From DASPLX01 sp035627375 (GTDB lineage Bacteria; Pseudomonadota; Gammaproteobacteria; Burkholderiales; Burkholderiaceae_D), in NCBI GenBank assembly GCA_035627375.1, contig DASPLX010000091.1:1-64000 (forward strand): a stretch of DNA of 64,000 nt, given 5' to 3'. The notes below the pieces were generated by a model, which was given only the letters and a program-made list of their open reading frames with translations, did no database searches and was not told where the DNA came from. The first letter of the stretch is position 1. Each line of letters starts with the position of its first letter. Below are positions 35,547-44,497 of this stretch, piece by piece. The position numbers and the translations under genes are program-made.

Positions 35547-37388
35547 ATGTCCGTGATTTTCAATACCGCTTCCGCCGCCGCGAACGCCGATCCGGCACTG
35601 CACATCCTGCAGACCGTCTTCGGCTATCCCTCGTTCCGCGGCCAGCAGGCCGATATCGTCCATCATGTCGCCGCCGGCGGCGACGCGCTGGTCCTGATGC
35701 CGACCGGCGGCGGCAAGTCGCTGTGCTACCAGATTCCGGCGCTGCTGCGCCACGGCGTCGGCGTCGTGGTGTCGCCGTTGATCGCGCTGATGCAGGACCA
35801 GGTGGATGCGCTGGCCGAGGTCGGCGTGCGCGCCGCCTTCCTCAACTCGACCCAAAGCTTCGACGAAACCATGCGCACCGAGCGCCGCGTCCGCAACGGC
35901 GAACTCGACCTCGTCTACATCGCGCCGGAGCGCCTGATGACGCCGCGCTGCCTGGATTTGCTCGACGCCTCGAACATCGCGCTGTTCGCGATCGACGAGG
36001 CGCATTGCGTGTCGCAATGGGGGCACGATTTCCGGCCCGAATACATCAAGCTGTCGATCCTGCACGAGCGCTATCCGCAGGTGCCGCGCATCGCCCTGAC
36101 CGCGACGGCGGACCAGCAGACGCGCGAGGAAATCATCTCCCGTCTGCAGCTCGACGAAGCGATGCAATTCGTCTCATCCTTCGATCGTCCGAACATCCGC
36201 TATCAGATCGTCGAAAAGGCCAATGCGCGCAAGCAGCTGATCGATTTCATCGAGGCTGAGCACGGCGGCGACACCGGCATCGTCTATTGCCTGTCACGCA
36301 AGAAGGTCGAGGAAACGGCCGCGTTCCTGAACGAGCACGGCATCGCCGCCTTGCCGTATCACGCCGGCATGGATACGGCCACGCGCGCCGCCAACCAGTC
36401 GCGCTTCCTGCGCGAAGACGGCCTGGTGATGGTGGCGACGATCGCCTTCGGCATGGGCATCGACAAACCCGACGTGCGTTTCGTCGCCCACCTCGACCTG
36501 CCCAAGAGCATCGAAGGTTATTACCAGGAGACCGGGCGCGCCGGCCGCGACGGCGCGCCGGCCGACGCCTGGATGGCCTACGGCTTGCAAGACGTGGTGC
36601 AGCAACGCCGCATGATCGACGAATCGGAAGCCGAGCCGGCGTTCAAGCGCATCCAGTCGATGAAGCTCGACGCGATGCTCGGACTGTGCGAAACCTCGCA
36701 ATGCCGCCGCGTGCGCCTGCTCGAATACTTCGGCCAGCCGGCGACGCCGTGCGGCAACTGCGATACCTGTCTCAATCCGCCGCTATCGGTCGACGGCACG
36801 GTCATGATGCAGAAGCTGCTGTCGACGATCTACCGCGTCGACCAGCGTTTCGGCGCGATGCATGTGATCGAAGTCTTGCGCGGCGCGGAAACGGACAAGA
36901 TCAAGCAATGGCGGCACGACCAGCTGTCGACCTTCGGCATCGGCGCCGATCGCAGCGACATGGAATGGCGGGCGGTGTTGCGCCAGGCGATCGCGCTCGG
37001 ATTCGTGACGGTCGATCACGAAGCCTACGGTTCACTGAAGCTGACCGAGGCGGCGCGCCCGGTGCTGCGCGGCGAGCGCAAGGTGCAGCTGCGCGAATAC
37101 CAAAAGCCGGCCAAGCAAAAGCGCCAGTCCAAGCCCAAGGGATATGTCGAGGCCGACTTGTCGTCGCAAGAGCAGGTCATCTTCGAAAAGCTGCGCTGGT
37201 GGCGCGTCGAGACGGCGCGCAAGCACAACGTGCCGGCCTACGTGATCTTCCACGATGCGACGATGCGCGAGATCGCGAAGACGAAACCGACTTCGCTCGA
37301 CGACCTGCGCAACGTCTCCGGCGTCGGCGAGAGGAAGCTCGAAACCTACGGCGAAGAGATCGTGGCCTTGATCGCCGCGATGCTGTAG
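35547..37388 (+). CDS. recQ: ATP-dependent DNA helicase RecQ
   Basis: 3'-5' helicase in RecF-pathway recombination and fork repair. 613 aa with Walker A PTGGGKSLCY, DEAH box AIDEAHCVSQWGHD, motif VI QETGRAGRDG, the RQC zinc cluster (C-x-x-V then CGNCDTC) and a C-terminal HRDC domain (last 80 residues, LRNVSGVGERKLETYG). Start ATG 35547. The stop codon TAG at 37386-37388 is the first three bases of a long inverted repeat. Confidence 0.96.
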   Translation: MSVIFNTASAAANADPALHILQTVFGYPSFRGQQADIVHHVAAGGDALVLMPTGGGKSLCYQIPALLRHGVGVVVSPLIALMQDQVDALAEVGVRAAFLNSTQSFDETMRTERRVRNGELDLVYIAPERLMTPRCLDLLDASNIALFAIDEAHCVSQWGHDFRPEYIKLSILHERYPQVPRIALTATADQQTREEIISRLQLDEAMQFVSSFDRPNIRYQIVEKANARKQLIDFIEAEHGGDTGIVYCLSRKKVEETAAFLNEHGIAALPYHAGMDTATRAANQSRFLREDGLVMVATIAFGMGIDKPDVRFVAHLDLPKSIEGYYQETGRAGRDGAPADAWMAYGLQDVVQQRRMIDESEAEPAFKRIQSMKLDAMLGLCETSQCRRVRLLEYFGQPATPCGNCDTCLNPPLSVDGTVMMQKLLSTIYRVDQRFGAMHVIEVLRGAETDKIKQWRHDQLSTFGIGADRSDMEWRAVLRQAIALGFVTVDHEAYGSLKLTEAARPVLRGERKVQLREYQKPAKQKRQSKPKGYVEADLSSQEQVIFEKLRWWRVETARKHNVPAYVIFHDATMREIAKTKPTSLDDLRNVSGVGERKLETYGEEIVALIAAML

Positions 37389-37456
37389 CAGGCTGTTGAG
37401 AAACTACTGCGCGACTCGATCTCGATCCGCTCGCTACGTTTTTCAACAGCCTGCTA
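37386..37456. repeat. 71-bp inverted repeat between recQ and trmB (MITE-like or bidirectional terminator)
   Basis: TAGCAGGCTGTTGAGAAAC (37386-37404) and the reverse complement of 37438-37456 match at 18 of 19 positions, leaving a loop of 33 bases. It fills the whole gap between the convergent genes. Each arm ends in a short A or T run, so it may stop transcription from both sides. It shares the AGGCTGTT core and a CTAG/TAG edge with the element at 54828-54940, suggesting a small mobile origin. Confidence 0.6.
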
Positions 37457-37464
37457 GAGCGGCC

Positions 37465-38199
37465 TTATTTCTTCGTGAATACCACGTCCCACACGCCGTG
37501 GCCGAGCTTGAGGCCGCGGTTCTCGAATTTCGTCACCGGGCGATAGTCGGGGCGCGGCGCATAGCCGTCGGCGGTGTTTTCCAGGGTCGGCTCGGCGCCC
37601 AGCACGGCCAGCATCTGTTCGGCGTATTCCTGCCAATCGGTCGCGCAGTGCAGGTAGCCGCCCGGCGCGATGCGCGAGGCCAGCAGCGCCACGAACGGCG
37701 ATTGGATCAGGCGCCGCTTGTTGTGGCGCGCCTTGTGCCAGGGATCCGGGAAGAAGACATGCACCCCGGCCAGCGAATCCGGCGCGATCATGTCGGTCAC
37801 GACCTCGAAGGCATCGTGCTGGACCAGCCGCAGGTTGGTGAGGCCTTGTTCGCCCATCAGCTTCAAGAGGCTGCCGACGCCCGGCGTATGCACTTCCACG
37901 CCGAGGAAATTCTTTTCCGGCATGCCGGCCGCGATCGTCGCCGTCGTCTCTCCCATGCCGAACCCGATCTCGAGGATGGTCGGCGCGTTGCGCCCGAAGG
38001 CAGCGCTGAAATCGAGCGTTTCCTTCGCATAGGGAACGCAGAAGCGCGGCCCCAGGGTTTCCAGCGCTTTCGCCTGCCCGGTCGACAGCCGGCCGGCGCG
38101 GGTCACGAAACTGCGAATGCGGCGATCGGTCGGATCGTAAAACATGGGTTTGCCGGACTTATTTTGGCGAAACTTCGCCTTGGGCTCGTTTTCGGACAT
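37465..38199 (-). CDS. trmB: tRNA (guanosine(46)-N7)-methyltransferase
   Basis: Methylates N7 of G46 in the variable loop of tRNAs using SAM. 244 aa with the SAM loop LEIGFGMGETT, the LGVEVHTPGVG block, the catalytic-region FPDPWHKARHNKRR, and a C-terminal TKFENRG motif. Length agrees with bacterial TrmB (230-250). Lies on the same strand as tRNA-Gly, which is 65 bases upstream. Convergent with recQ. Confidence 0.96.
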   Translation of the reverse strand: MSENEPKAKFRQNKSGKPMFYDPTDRRIRSFVTRAGRLSTGQAKALETLGPRFCVPYAKETLDFSAAFGRNAPTILEIGFGMGETTATIAAGMPEKNFLGVEVHTPGVGSLLKLMGEQGLTNLRLVQHDAFEVVTDMIAPDSLAGVHVFFPDPWHKARHNKRRLIQSPFVALLASRIAPGGYLHCATDWQEYAEQMLAVLGAEPTLENTADGYAPRPDYRPVTKFENRGLKLGHGVWDVVFTKK

Positions 38200-38264
38200 G
38201 ATCGGAACTGGCTGAATGAGGCATCCCGCGGATGCGGGCGACGGAAAAACCGGTGCGGATTCGT

Positions 38265-38338
38265 TGGAGCGGGTGAAGGGAATCGAACCCTCGTCGTAAG
38301 CTTGGGAAGCTTCTGCTCTACCATTGAGCTACACCCGC
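38265..38338 (-). tRNA. tRNA-Gly(CCC)
   Basis: Read on the minus strand: acceptor GCGGGTG pairs with CACCCGC, followed by T and an encoded CCA. D-stem GCTC/GAGC; anticodon stem GAAGC/GCTTA around loop TTCCCAA, giving anticodon CCC; T-arm GAGGG with TTCGATT. Total 74 bases. The outer pair of the anticodon stem (G-A) is a mismatch. Confidence 0.95.
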
Positions 38339-38348
38339 GACAGGCAGC

Positions 38349-38378
38349 ATTTTACGCGGGTTTCCGCATCGGTTGCAA
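38349..38378 (-). promoter_or_regulatory. Sigma-70 type promoter for tRNA-Gly
   Basis: Minus strand TTGCAA (38378-38373) as -35 and TAAAAT (38354-38349) as -10, spaced 18 bases. Predicted start is a few bases before the tRNA 5' end at 38338. Confidence 0.6.
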
Positions 38379-38429
38379 AGAACGCGGCGTTGCGCCGCCC
38401 ATCCCGGCGATGTACCGGCGCGGATGTCG

Positions 38430-38984
38430 TTATTTGAAATCGAGCAATTCGGTGATCAAGCGAGTCAGCCGGCGGCCGCCGGACGCGCTGGTCAACACCG
38501 GACCGGGCGAAAAATCCTCTGCATCGAGCGTGACGCGCGTCGGCGCCAGCCAGGCGCGCAGTTCGTTGACGCAATTCGCCATGCCCGCATGCGGCGAGGA
38601 ATCGGAGATCGAGACCAAGCCGATCGCGCGGCCCTGGAAATAGGGGGAAGGATCGCGCGCCAGGAATTCCAGGTAGTCGATTGCGTTCTTGAGCGCGCCG
38701 CTCATCGCGCCGTGGTAGGTCGGCGTGGACCACAGCATCGCATCGGCGCCGCGGCACGCCGCGACCAGCCGGGCGATCGCGGCGTGCGACCGTGCCGGAT
38801 AGGCTTCGAGTTCCTGGTCAGGCACGTACATCGGCAGATCGAGCTCGCGCAGATCCAGCATCTCGATGCGTGCGCCCATGCGTTCCGCGATTTCCAGGCC
38901 GGTGCGCAGGGCAGCATGGGAATAGGAGCCGGCGCGCAGGCTGCCGCCGAGCCCGACGATGGTCTTCAAGGATCGGTCGCTCAT
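38430..38984 (-). CDS. NAD(P)H-dependent FMN reductase family protein (flavodoxin-like)
   Basis: 184 aa flavoprotein reductase. The FMN phosphate loop GGSLRAGSYS is near the N-terminus, and STPTYHGAMSGALKNAIDYL is the second FMN-contact block. The family includes SsuE, ArsH-like and azo/quinone reductases; substrate not known. ATG 38984 overlaps the stop of the upstream arylamine N-acetyltransferase, indicating coupled translation and possibly a shared role in aromatic nitrogen compounds. Confidence 0.88.
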   Translation of the reverse strand: MSDRSLKTIVGLGGSLRAGSYSHAALRTGLEIAERMGARIEMLDLRELDLPMYVPDQELEAYPARSHAAIARLVAACRGADAMLWSTPTYHGAMSGALKNAIDYLEFLARDPSPYFQGRAIGLVSISDSSPHAGMANCVNELRAWLAPTRVTLDAEDFSPGPVLTSASGGRRLTRLITELLDFK

Positions 38985-39736
38985 AGATCGATGGCGAAAT
39001 GATTCTTCAAGGCTTGCCGGAATTCCTCTTCCGAGCCGAGCATCGATTCCTCCCGTTCGCCGCCGCGGGTGATGATCAGGCGCAGATCGCTGAGCGAGAT
39101 CCGACCGTCGGCGGTGGCGCGCGAACAGATGCGCTTCTGCGTGAAATGGGATGCCGGCGACGTTTGATGATGGCGGCACATCTCTTCGAAATCGCCGAGC
39201 GCGCGCGGTTGCAGCGTGAAGCGGTACTGTGCCTGCAGCGCGGCGTCCGCGCCGCGGGCATCGCCTTTCTTGAGAAAGTGAGTGCCGTCCTCCGCGTCGA
39301 TCCGGTAAGACGCGGCGCCTTGCCTTTGCTCGCCGCCGTCGAGGCGCAGCGGCTGCTGGAAGGAATCGCCGAAGCCGACGTCGACCAGGTAGGCGTGGTC
39401 GAGATCGACGCGCAGCGCCAGGTGGTCGAATTCGGGGCCGAAGCCGCCGTCGGCGGTCGCCACGCCGGCCGACAGCAGCGTCACCCGGAAGCCGATTTCC
39501 CGCAGCAGCCAGGCGAACAGCGTATTCAATTCATAGCAGAAGCCGCCGCGCCGGCGCTCGACGATCTTGCGATACAGCGCATCGTGCTCGAGGACGATCG
39601 GTTGCCGGTAATGGATGCTCAGGTTCTCGAACGGAACCGTTCGCATGTGAGCCTGCTGCAGCTTGCCGAGCGTATCAAGGTCCGCCGCGACCGCGCCGCG
39701 ATAATCGATGCGTTCCAGGTATCGTTGAACATCCAT
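38981..39736 (-). CDS. nat: Arylamine N-acetyltransferase
   Basis: Transfers acetyl from acetyl-CoA to arylamines and hydrazines through a Cys-His-Asp triad. 251 aa, a little shorter than typical NATs (about 280). Triad residues are visible: Cys67 in GGFCYEL, His105 in FDHLALRV, Asp119 in YLVDVGFG. N-terminal block MRTVPFENLSIHY is conserved. Start ATG 39736, three bases after the end of the dehydrogenase gene. Confidence 0.94.
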   Translation of the reverse strand: MDVQRYLERIDYRGAVAADLDTLGKLQQAHMRTVPFENLSIHYRQPIVLEHDALYRKIVERRRGGFCYELNTLFAWLLREIGFRVTLLSAGVATADGGFGPEFDHLALRVDLDHAYLVDVGFGDSFQQPLRLDGGEQRQGAASYRIDAEDGTHFLKKGDARGADAALQAQYRFTLQPRALGDFEEMCRHHQTSPASHFTQKRICSRATADGRISLSDLRLIITRGGEREESMLGSEEEFRQALKNHFAIDL

Positions 39737-39739
39737 CGC

Positions 39740-41212
39740 TTATATCCCGCCCATGCACAAGTACTTCATTTCGAGATATTCGTCGATGCCGTAGACCGAG
39801 CCTTCGCGTCCGAGCCCGGATTGCTTGACGCCGCCGAAGGGCGCGACCTCGTTCGAGATGATGCCGGTGTTGATGCCGACCATGCCGTACTCGAGCTTCT
39901 CGGCGACGCGCCAGACGCGGCCGATGTCGCGCGAGTAGAAATAGCTGGCCAGGCCGAATTCGGTATCGTTGGCGGCGGCGATCGCCTCTTCTTCGGTCTT
40001 GAACGGGACAACGGCGGCGACCGGGCCGAAAGTTTCCTCGCGCATGATCTTCATGTCGCTCGTGATGCCCGACAGCACCGTCGGTTCGTAGAACAGTCCG
40101 CCGAGCGCATGGCGCTTGCCGCCGGCCAGTACCTTGGCGCCCTTGGCTTGCGCGTCGGCGACATGGTCTTCCACCTTCGCGATCGCCTGGGCATCGATCA
40201 AGGGCCCGAGATTGACGCCTTGCTCGAAGCCGCTGCCGACCCTCATCTTCGCCGCGCCTGCGGCCAGCTTTTCGACGAAGGCGTCGTAGACCGTCTCATG
40301 CGCATAGAAGCGGTTGGTGCAGACGCAGGTCTGTCCGGCGTTGCGGTACTTGGACGCGAGCGCGCCTTCCACCGCGGCGTCGAGATCGGCATCCTCGAAC
40401 ACGATGAAAGGCGCGTGGCCGCCGAGTTCGAGCGCCAGCTTCTTCACGGTCGGCGCGCATTGCTGCATCAGGATGCGGCCGACCGGCGTCGAGCCGGTGA
40501 AGGAGAGGTGGCGCACGGCCGGATTGGCGCACAATTCGCGGCCGACGTCGATCGACTTGCCGGCATCGGCCGTGACGATATTGAGCACGCCGGCGGGCAG
40601 GCCGGCGCGGTGCGCGAGTTCCGCCAGCGCCAGCGCGGACAGCGGCGTCTGTTCGGCGGGCTTCAGCACGATCGTGCAGCCGGCCGCGATCGCGGGCGCC
40701 ACCTTGCGCGTGATCATGGCGATCGGAAAATTCCACGGCGTGATCGCCGCGCACACGCCGATCGGCTGCTTGAGCACCAGCATGCGCTTATCGCTCCAGG
40801 TCGAGGCCATGACGTCGCCCGCCACGCGCTTGGCTTCCTCCGCATACCATTCGATGAAGCTCGCGCCGTAGACGACTTCGCCCTTCGCCTCCGCCAGCGG
40901 CTTGCCTTGCTCGGCGGTCATCAGCGCCGCCAGGTCGTCGGCATGGGCGATCATGAGGTCGAACCATTTGCGCATGGCGGCGGCGCGTTCCTTGCCGGTC
41001 TTGGCCGCCCAGGCCGGGAAGGCGGCTGCTGCGGCGGCGATGGCGGCTTGGGCGTGCTCCGGGCCGAGATCGGGCACCGTGCCGAGCACGGCGCCGTTCG
41101 CCGGATTGGTGACTTCGAAGCGGCTCGCGCCGTCGAGCCAGGCGCCGTCGATATAGGCCTGGCTGCGCAACAGGCTGGCGTCTTTCAATGCGGGCATGTT
41201 GGTGTGGGGCAT
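39740..41212 (-). CDS. gabD: NAD(P)-dependent succinate-semialdehyde dehydrogenase
   Basis: Oxidises succinate semialdehyde to succinate at the end of the GABA shunt. 490 aa. Aldehyde dehydrogenase landmarks: TPWNFPIAMITRK, FTGSTPVGR (cofactor loop), LELGGHAPFIVF with catalytic Glu, and NAGQTCVCTNR with catalytic Cys. The pattern with GQTCVC and MREETFGPV closely matches GabD; related semialdehydes are possible substrates. ATG 41212 (MPHTNMPAL) is chosen; the 73 extra upstream codons show no family features. Confidence 0.9.
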   Translation of the reverse strand: MPHTNMPALKDASLLRSQAYIDGAWLDGASRFEVTNPANGAVLGTVPDLGPEHAQAAIAAAAAAFPAWAAKTGKERAAAMRKWFDLMIAHADDLAALMTAEQGKPLAEAKGEVVYGASFIEWYAEEAKRVAGDVMASTWSDKRMLVLKQPIGVCAAITPWNFPIAMITRKVAPAIAAGCTIVLKPAEQTPLSALALAELAHRAGLPAGVLNIVTADAGKSIDVGRELCANPAVRHLSFTGSTPVGRILMQQCAPTVKKLALELGGHAPFIVFEDADLDAAVEGALASKYRNAGQTCVCTNRFYAHETVYDAFVEKLAAGAAKMRVGSGFEQGVNLGPLIDAQAIAKVEDHVADAQAKGAKVLAGGKRHALGGLFYEPTVLSGITSDMKIMREETFGPVAAVVPFKTEEEAIAAANDTEFGLASYFYSRDIGRVWRVAEKLEYGMVGINTGIISNEVAPFGGVKQSGLGREGSVYGIDEYLEMKYLCMGGI

Positions 41213-41325
41213 GATGGCACTCCTGCGGGAAACTCGGAAAGCACCAAGGATAGCGCAAAGCTCCGGACGGCGTTCTTGCTGTCCCGTGAGGGAAATTAGC
41301 GGCCCATCCGGATAAGACGGGTCAA

Positions 41326-41610
41326 CTAGAGATGCAAGCCGCGTGCCTCGAGCTCGTTCAGCAGGCGCAGGCGATCGTCGCGCGCGACGTCGCGCCAATG
41401 GCGGCCGGTGAGCGCGCCTTCCAGCGCCCACAGCAGGTTGAGACTGACCGGCTGGCCGGCGCGCTTGAGCGCGACGAAGGCGTCGATCGCGCCGCGCGCG
41501 GCGAGCTCGGCATGCGTATGAATGCCGACGCTCGCCAGCATGGCATCGGACTTCGGCCCGAGATTGCGCAGCTCGGATGGACGTGTCGTCTGCATGGAAC
41601 GGCCGTTCAT
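41326..41610 (-). CDS. TfoX/Sxy C-terminal domain-only protein
   Basis: 94 aa. Contains the helix-hairpin-like C-terminal domain of TfoX: LRNLGPKSDAMLASVGIHT, then VALKRAGQPVSLNLLWALEGAL. The N-terminal TfoX domain is missing, so it is not a full competence regulator; single-domain versions occur in many proteobacteria with unknown role. Starts ten bases after the cysS stop on the same strand. Confidence 0.85.
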   Translation of the reverse strand: MNGRSMQTTRPSELRNLGPKSDAMLASVGIHTHAELAARGAIDAFVALKRAGQPVSLNLLWALEGALTGRHWRDVARDDRLRLLNELEARGLHL

Positions 41611-41620
41611 CGAATGCGGA

Positions 41621-43033
41621 TCAGATCGCCCAGGTCCAGTCGGTGCCCGACTTCGTATCCTTGACCTGGATGCCCTGCGCGGCCAAGAGGTCGCGCAAGC
41701 GATCCGACTCGGCCCAGTTCTTCGCGGCGCGCGCTGCTTCGCGTTCCTTGAGCAAGGCGGCTTGCTCCTCGTTCAGCTCGCGGCGGCGATGTTCGGCGAG
41801 GCCGAGCCCGAAGACGGTATCGAACTCGTTCCACAACGCGAATTTCTCGCCGGGCGACAGCGCATCGCTCTTGGCGGCGGACCAGGCGACGGCCAGCGCG
41901 GTCGGCATGTGCAAGTCGTTGGCGACCGCGTCCCAGAATTTGCGCGACAGCGACCGCGCTTCGCGGCCGAGTTCGGTCGCGCCTCCGGCGGCCTGCCATT
42001 CGCGCATGCGTTCGCGCAAGCCCTGGTGGGCGGTGCGCGCCTGCGACAGCGCGTCGTAGGAAAAACGCAGTTCGCCGCGATAGTGGGTGGTCAGCAGCAG
42101 ATAGCGGTAGTCGAGCGGATCGTAGCCGTCGGCAACCAGGGTATCGACGGTCAGCGTGGCGCCCTTCGATTTCGACATCTTGCCGGAATCAACATTCAGG
42201 AATTCGCCGTGCATCCAGTAATTGACCCACTTGTGGCCGTGGCAGCATTCCGATTGCGCGATCTCGTTGGTGTGATGCACGGGAATGTGGTCGATGCCGC
42301 CGCAATGGATGTCGAAGTGCTCGCCGAGATATTTGGTCGCCATCGCCGAGCATTCGATATGCCAGCCCGGGAAGCCGACGCCCCAGGGCGAATCCCACTT
42401 CATGATCTGGTTCGGGAATTTCGATTGCGAGAACCACAGCGCGAAATCGGCCTGGTTGCGCTTGCGGTCGTCGTATTCGACGCGCTCGCTCTGCGCCTGC
42501 GCATCGAGTTTCAGGTTCGCGAACTCGGTGTAGTGGCCGAACTTGGCGACGTCGAAATAGACATTGCCCTGGCTCTCGTAGGCATAGCCGTCGCGCACCA
42601 GCTTCTCGACCATCGCGATCATCTCGGCGATGTGATCGGTGGCGCGGCAGACGACGACCGGCCGCTTGATGCGCAGCATTTCCGAGTGGCGGAAGAATTC
42701 GCCCTCGTAGTATTTCGCGATGTCCCACGGCGACTTCTGCTCGCGGCTGGCGGCCACCGCCATCTTGTCGTCGCCGCTGTCGGCGTCCGACTGCAGGTGC
42801 CCGACGTCGGTGATGTTCATGACGTGCCGGACGTCGTAGCCCCAGCATTCGAGCGTGCGACGCAGGATATCCTCGAACACATAGGTCCGCATGTTGCCGA
42901 TGTGGGCGTAGTGGTAGACCGTCGGGCCGCAACAATAGAGACTGACCTTGCCCGCCTGGAGCGGTTCGAAAACTTCGAGCGCGCGCGATGCCGTATTGAA
43001 GAGCTGGAGCGGAATGTCGAGTTTGTCAGTCAT
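41621..43033 (-). CDS. cysS: Cysteinyl-tRNA synthetase
   Basis: Class I aminoacyl-tRNA synthetase charging tRNA-Cys. 470 aa. HIGH-type motif is YAHIGNMRT after the zinc Cys in LYCCGPTVYHY; GWHIECSAMA and HCGGIDHIPVHH supply further zinc ligands; KMSKS appears as GKMSKSKGATL. All are standard for CysS. The small TfoX-type gene follows and the THUMP methyltransferase precedes on the same strand. Confidence 0.97.
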   Translation of the reverse strand: MTDKLDIPLQLFNTASRALEVFEPLQAGKVSLYCCGPTVYHYAHIGNMRTYVFEDILRRTLECWGYDVRHVMNITDVGHLQSDADSGDDKMAVAASREQKSPWDIAKYYEGEFFRHSEMLRIKRPVVVCRATDHIAEMIAMVEKLVRDGYAYESQGNVYFDVAKFGHYTEFANLKLDAQAQSERVEYDDRKRNQADFALWFSQSKFPNQIMKWDSPWGVGFPGWHIECSAMATKYLGEHFDIHCGGIDHIPVHHTNEIAQSECCHGHKWVNYWMHGEFLNVDSGKMSKSKGATLTVDTLVADGYDPLDYRYLLLTTHYRGELRFSYDALSQARTAHQGLRERMREWQAAGGATELGREARSLSRKFWDAVANDLHMPTALAVAWSAAKSDALSPGEKFALWNEFDTVFGLGLAEHRRRELNEEQAALLKEREAARAAKNWAESDRLRDLLAAQGIQVKDTKSGTDWTWAI

Positions 43034-43059
43034 GTCTCACCGATGAGAGGGTTGGGTTG

Positions 43060-44295
43060 CTAGGTTTCCGTCTTGTTCGGAATGGCTTCGGGCCGCCGGT
43101 TGAAGCCGGCGACCATGTCGAATCGGAACAGCCTGCATTCGAGAGCGCCGTTGAAGAACGGCGTCTTGCGAGACACCTTCAGGCGCAGCAGCTTGGGCAC
43201 CGACAGGTCGGCCGTGAACAGGTAGACCTGCCAGCCGGCGAAACGCTGCTTGAGCGTCTTGCTGAACGCGCCGTAGAACGCCGTCGTCATTTCGTCGGCG
43301 CCTTGCGAGCGGTCGCCGCGCACGCCGATGCGTTCGCCGTAGGGCGGATTGGTCAGCATGATGCCGGGCGCCTCGGTCGGCGGCTTCACTTCCTGCGCTT
43401 CGATCTGCTTGAGCGGAACCTCGAACTGGACGCCGGCATTGCGCAGGTTGTTGCGCGTCATGACGATCATGTCGCCCGAGATGTCGCTGCCGAACAGCGT
43501 CGGTTCGGTCGGCAAGGGATTCGGCTGGAAGCTGCCCTTGATGTCGAGCCACTTGCGGACATCGAAATCGCGGAATTTCTCGAAGGCGAAGCCGCGCCGC
43601 GCGCCGGGCGGAATGCCGGCCAGCATCTGCGCCGCTTCGATCAGGATGGTGCCGGAGCCGCACATCGGGTCGAACAGGACGGTGCCGGGCTTCCAGCCGG
43701 ACGACCGCAGCAAGCCGGCGGCGAGATTCTCGCGCAGCGGCGCATCGCCGGTTTCCTGGCGCCAACCGCGCTTGAACAGCGCTTCGCCCGAGGTGTCGAG
43801 ATAGAGCGTGAAATTGCGCGCATCGAGAAAGCCGGCGATCCGCATGTCCGGCGTGCGGGTATTGACCGAAGGCCGCTTGCCGAACCGGTCGCGGAAGCGG
43901 TCGCAGATGCCGTCCTTGATCTTCAGCGTCGCGAACTCGAGGCTCTTCAGCGGCGATTTGATCGCGGTGAGGTCGACGCGGATCGTATGATCGACGCTGA
44001 ACCAGTCTTCCCACGGCTGCTCCAGCGCCAGGTCGTAAATGTCGTTCTCGTTCGCGTAGCTCGATTGCGCGATGCGCAACAGCACGCGCGAGGCGATGCG
44101 CGAATGCAGGTTCATGCGCCAGGCATCGGCCAGTTCGCCGGAGCAATGCACGCCGCCCGGCACCTGGTTGTGGATCTTCAGCGTCTTGGACGGCTGCGTG
44201 TCGGTTTGCGCGTTCATTTGGGCGATCTCGCCGAGTTCTTCGGCAAGCGCCGCCTCCAGGCCGCGCGGGCAAGGACAGAAGAATGAATACGTCAT
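43060..44295 (-). CDS. THUMP domain class I SAM-dependent RNA methyltransferase (RlmL N-terminal-half type)
   Basis: 411 aa. N-terminal ferredoxin-like/THUMP region to about residue 160, then a Rossmann methyltransferase with DPMCGSGTILIEAAQ and the N6/N2-type motif LTNPPYGERIG. Similar to the first half of E. coli RlmL, which makes m2G2445 in 23S rRNA; the RlmK half is missing, as usual in betaproteobacteria. Target base is inferred from family. Starts with MTYSFFCPCPRGLE, 26 bases ahead of cysS. Confidence 0.88.
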   Translation of the reverse strand: MTYSFFCPCPRGLEAALAEELGEIAQMNAQTDTQPSKTLKIHNQVPGGVHCSGELADAWRMNLHSRIASRVLLRIAQSSYANENDIYDLALEQPWEDWFSVDHTIRVDLTAIKSPLKSLEFATLKIKDGICDRFRDRFGKRPSVNTRTPDMRIAGFLDARNFTLYLDTSGEALFKRGWRQETGDAPLRENLAAGLLRSSGWKPGTVLFDPMCGSGTILIEAAQMLAGIPPGARRGFAFEKFRDFDVRKWLDIKGSFQPNPLPTEPTLFGSDISGDMIVMTRNNLRNAGVQFEVPLKQIEAQEVKPPTEAPGIMLTNPPYGERIGVRGDRSQGADEMTTAFYGAFSKTLKQRFAGWQVYLFTADLSVPKLLRLKVSRKTPFFNGALECRLFRFDMVAGFNRRPEAIPNKTET

Positions 44296-44497
44296 ATGGG
44301 GAACCCTTTATCCGTAGTGATGCAATTGATGTAACCGTCCGCCGCCGGACCGGCGCCGGGCAAGCGGGCGAAAGCTTGAAGCTTGCGATGGCGCGGCTGG
44401 CCGAGCATCATTATCGGCGATTTGCCGCGTCTGCAAATACTACATGCTCATGCAGTACGCGCCGTGCGGCCGGTCATCCGATGCTCGCCCGGCCCGC

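Noticed and set aside
38999..41299. 766-codon frame antisense to nat and gabD
   Set aside because: No domain features; both minus-strand genes are complete with catalytic residues.
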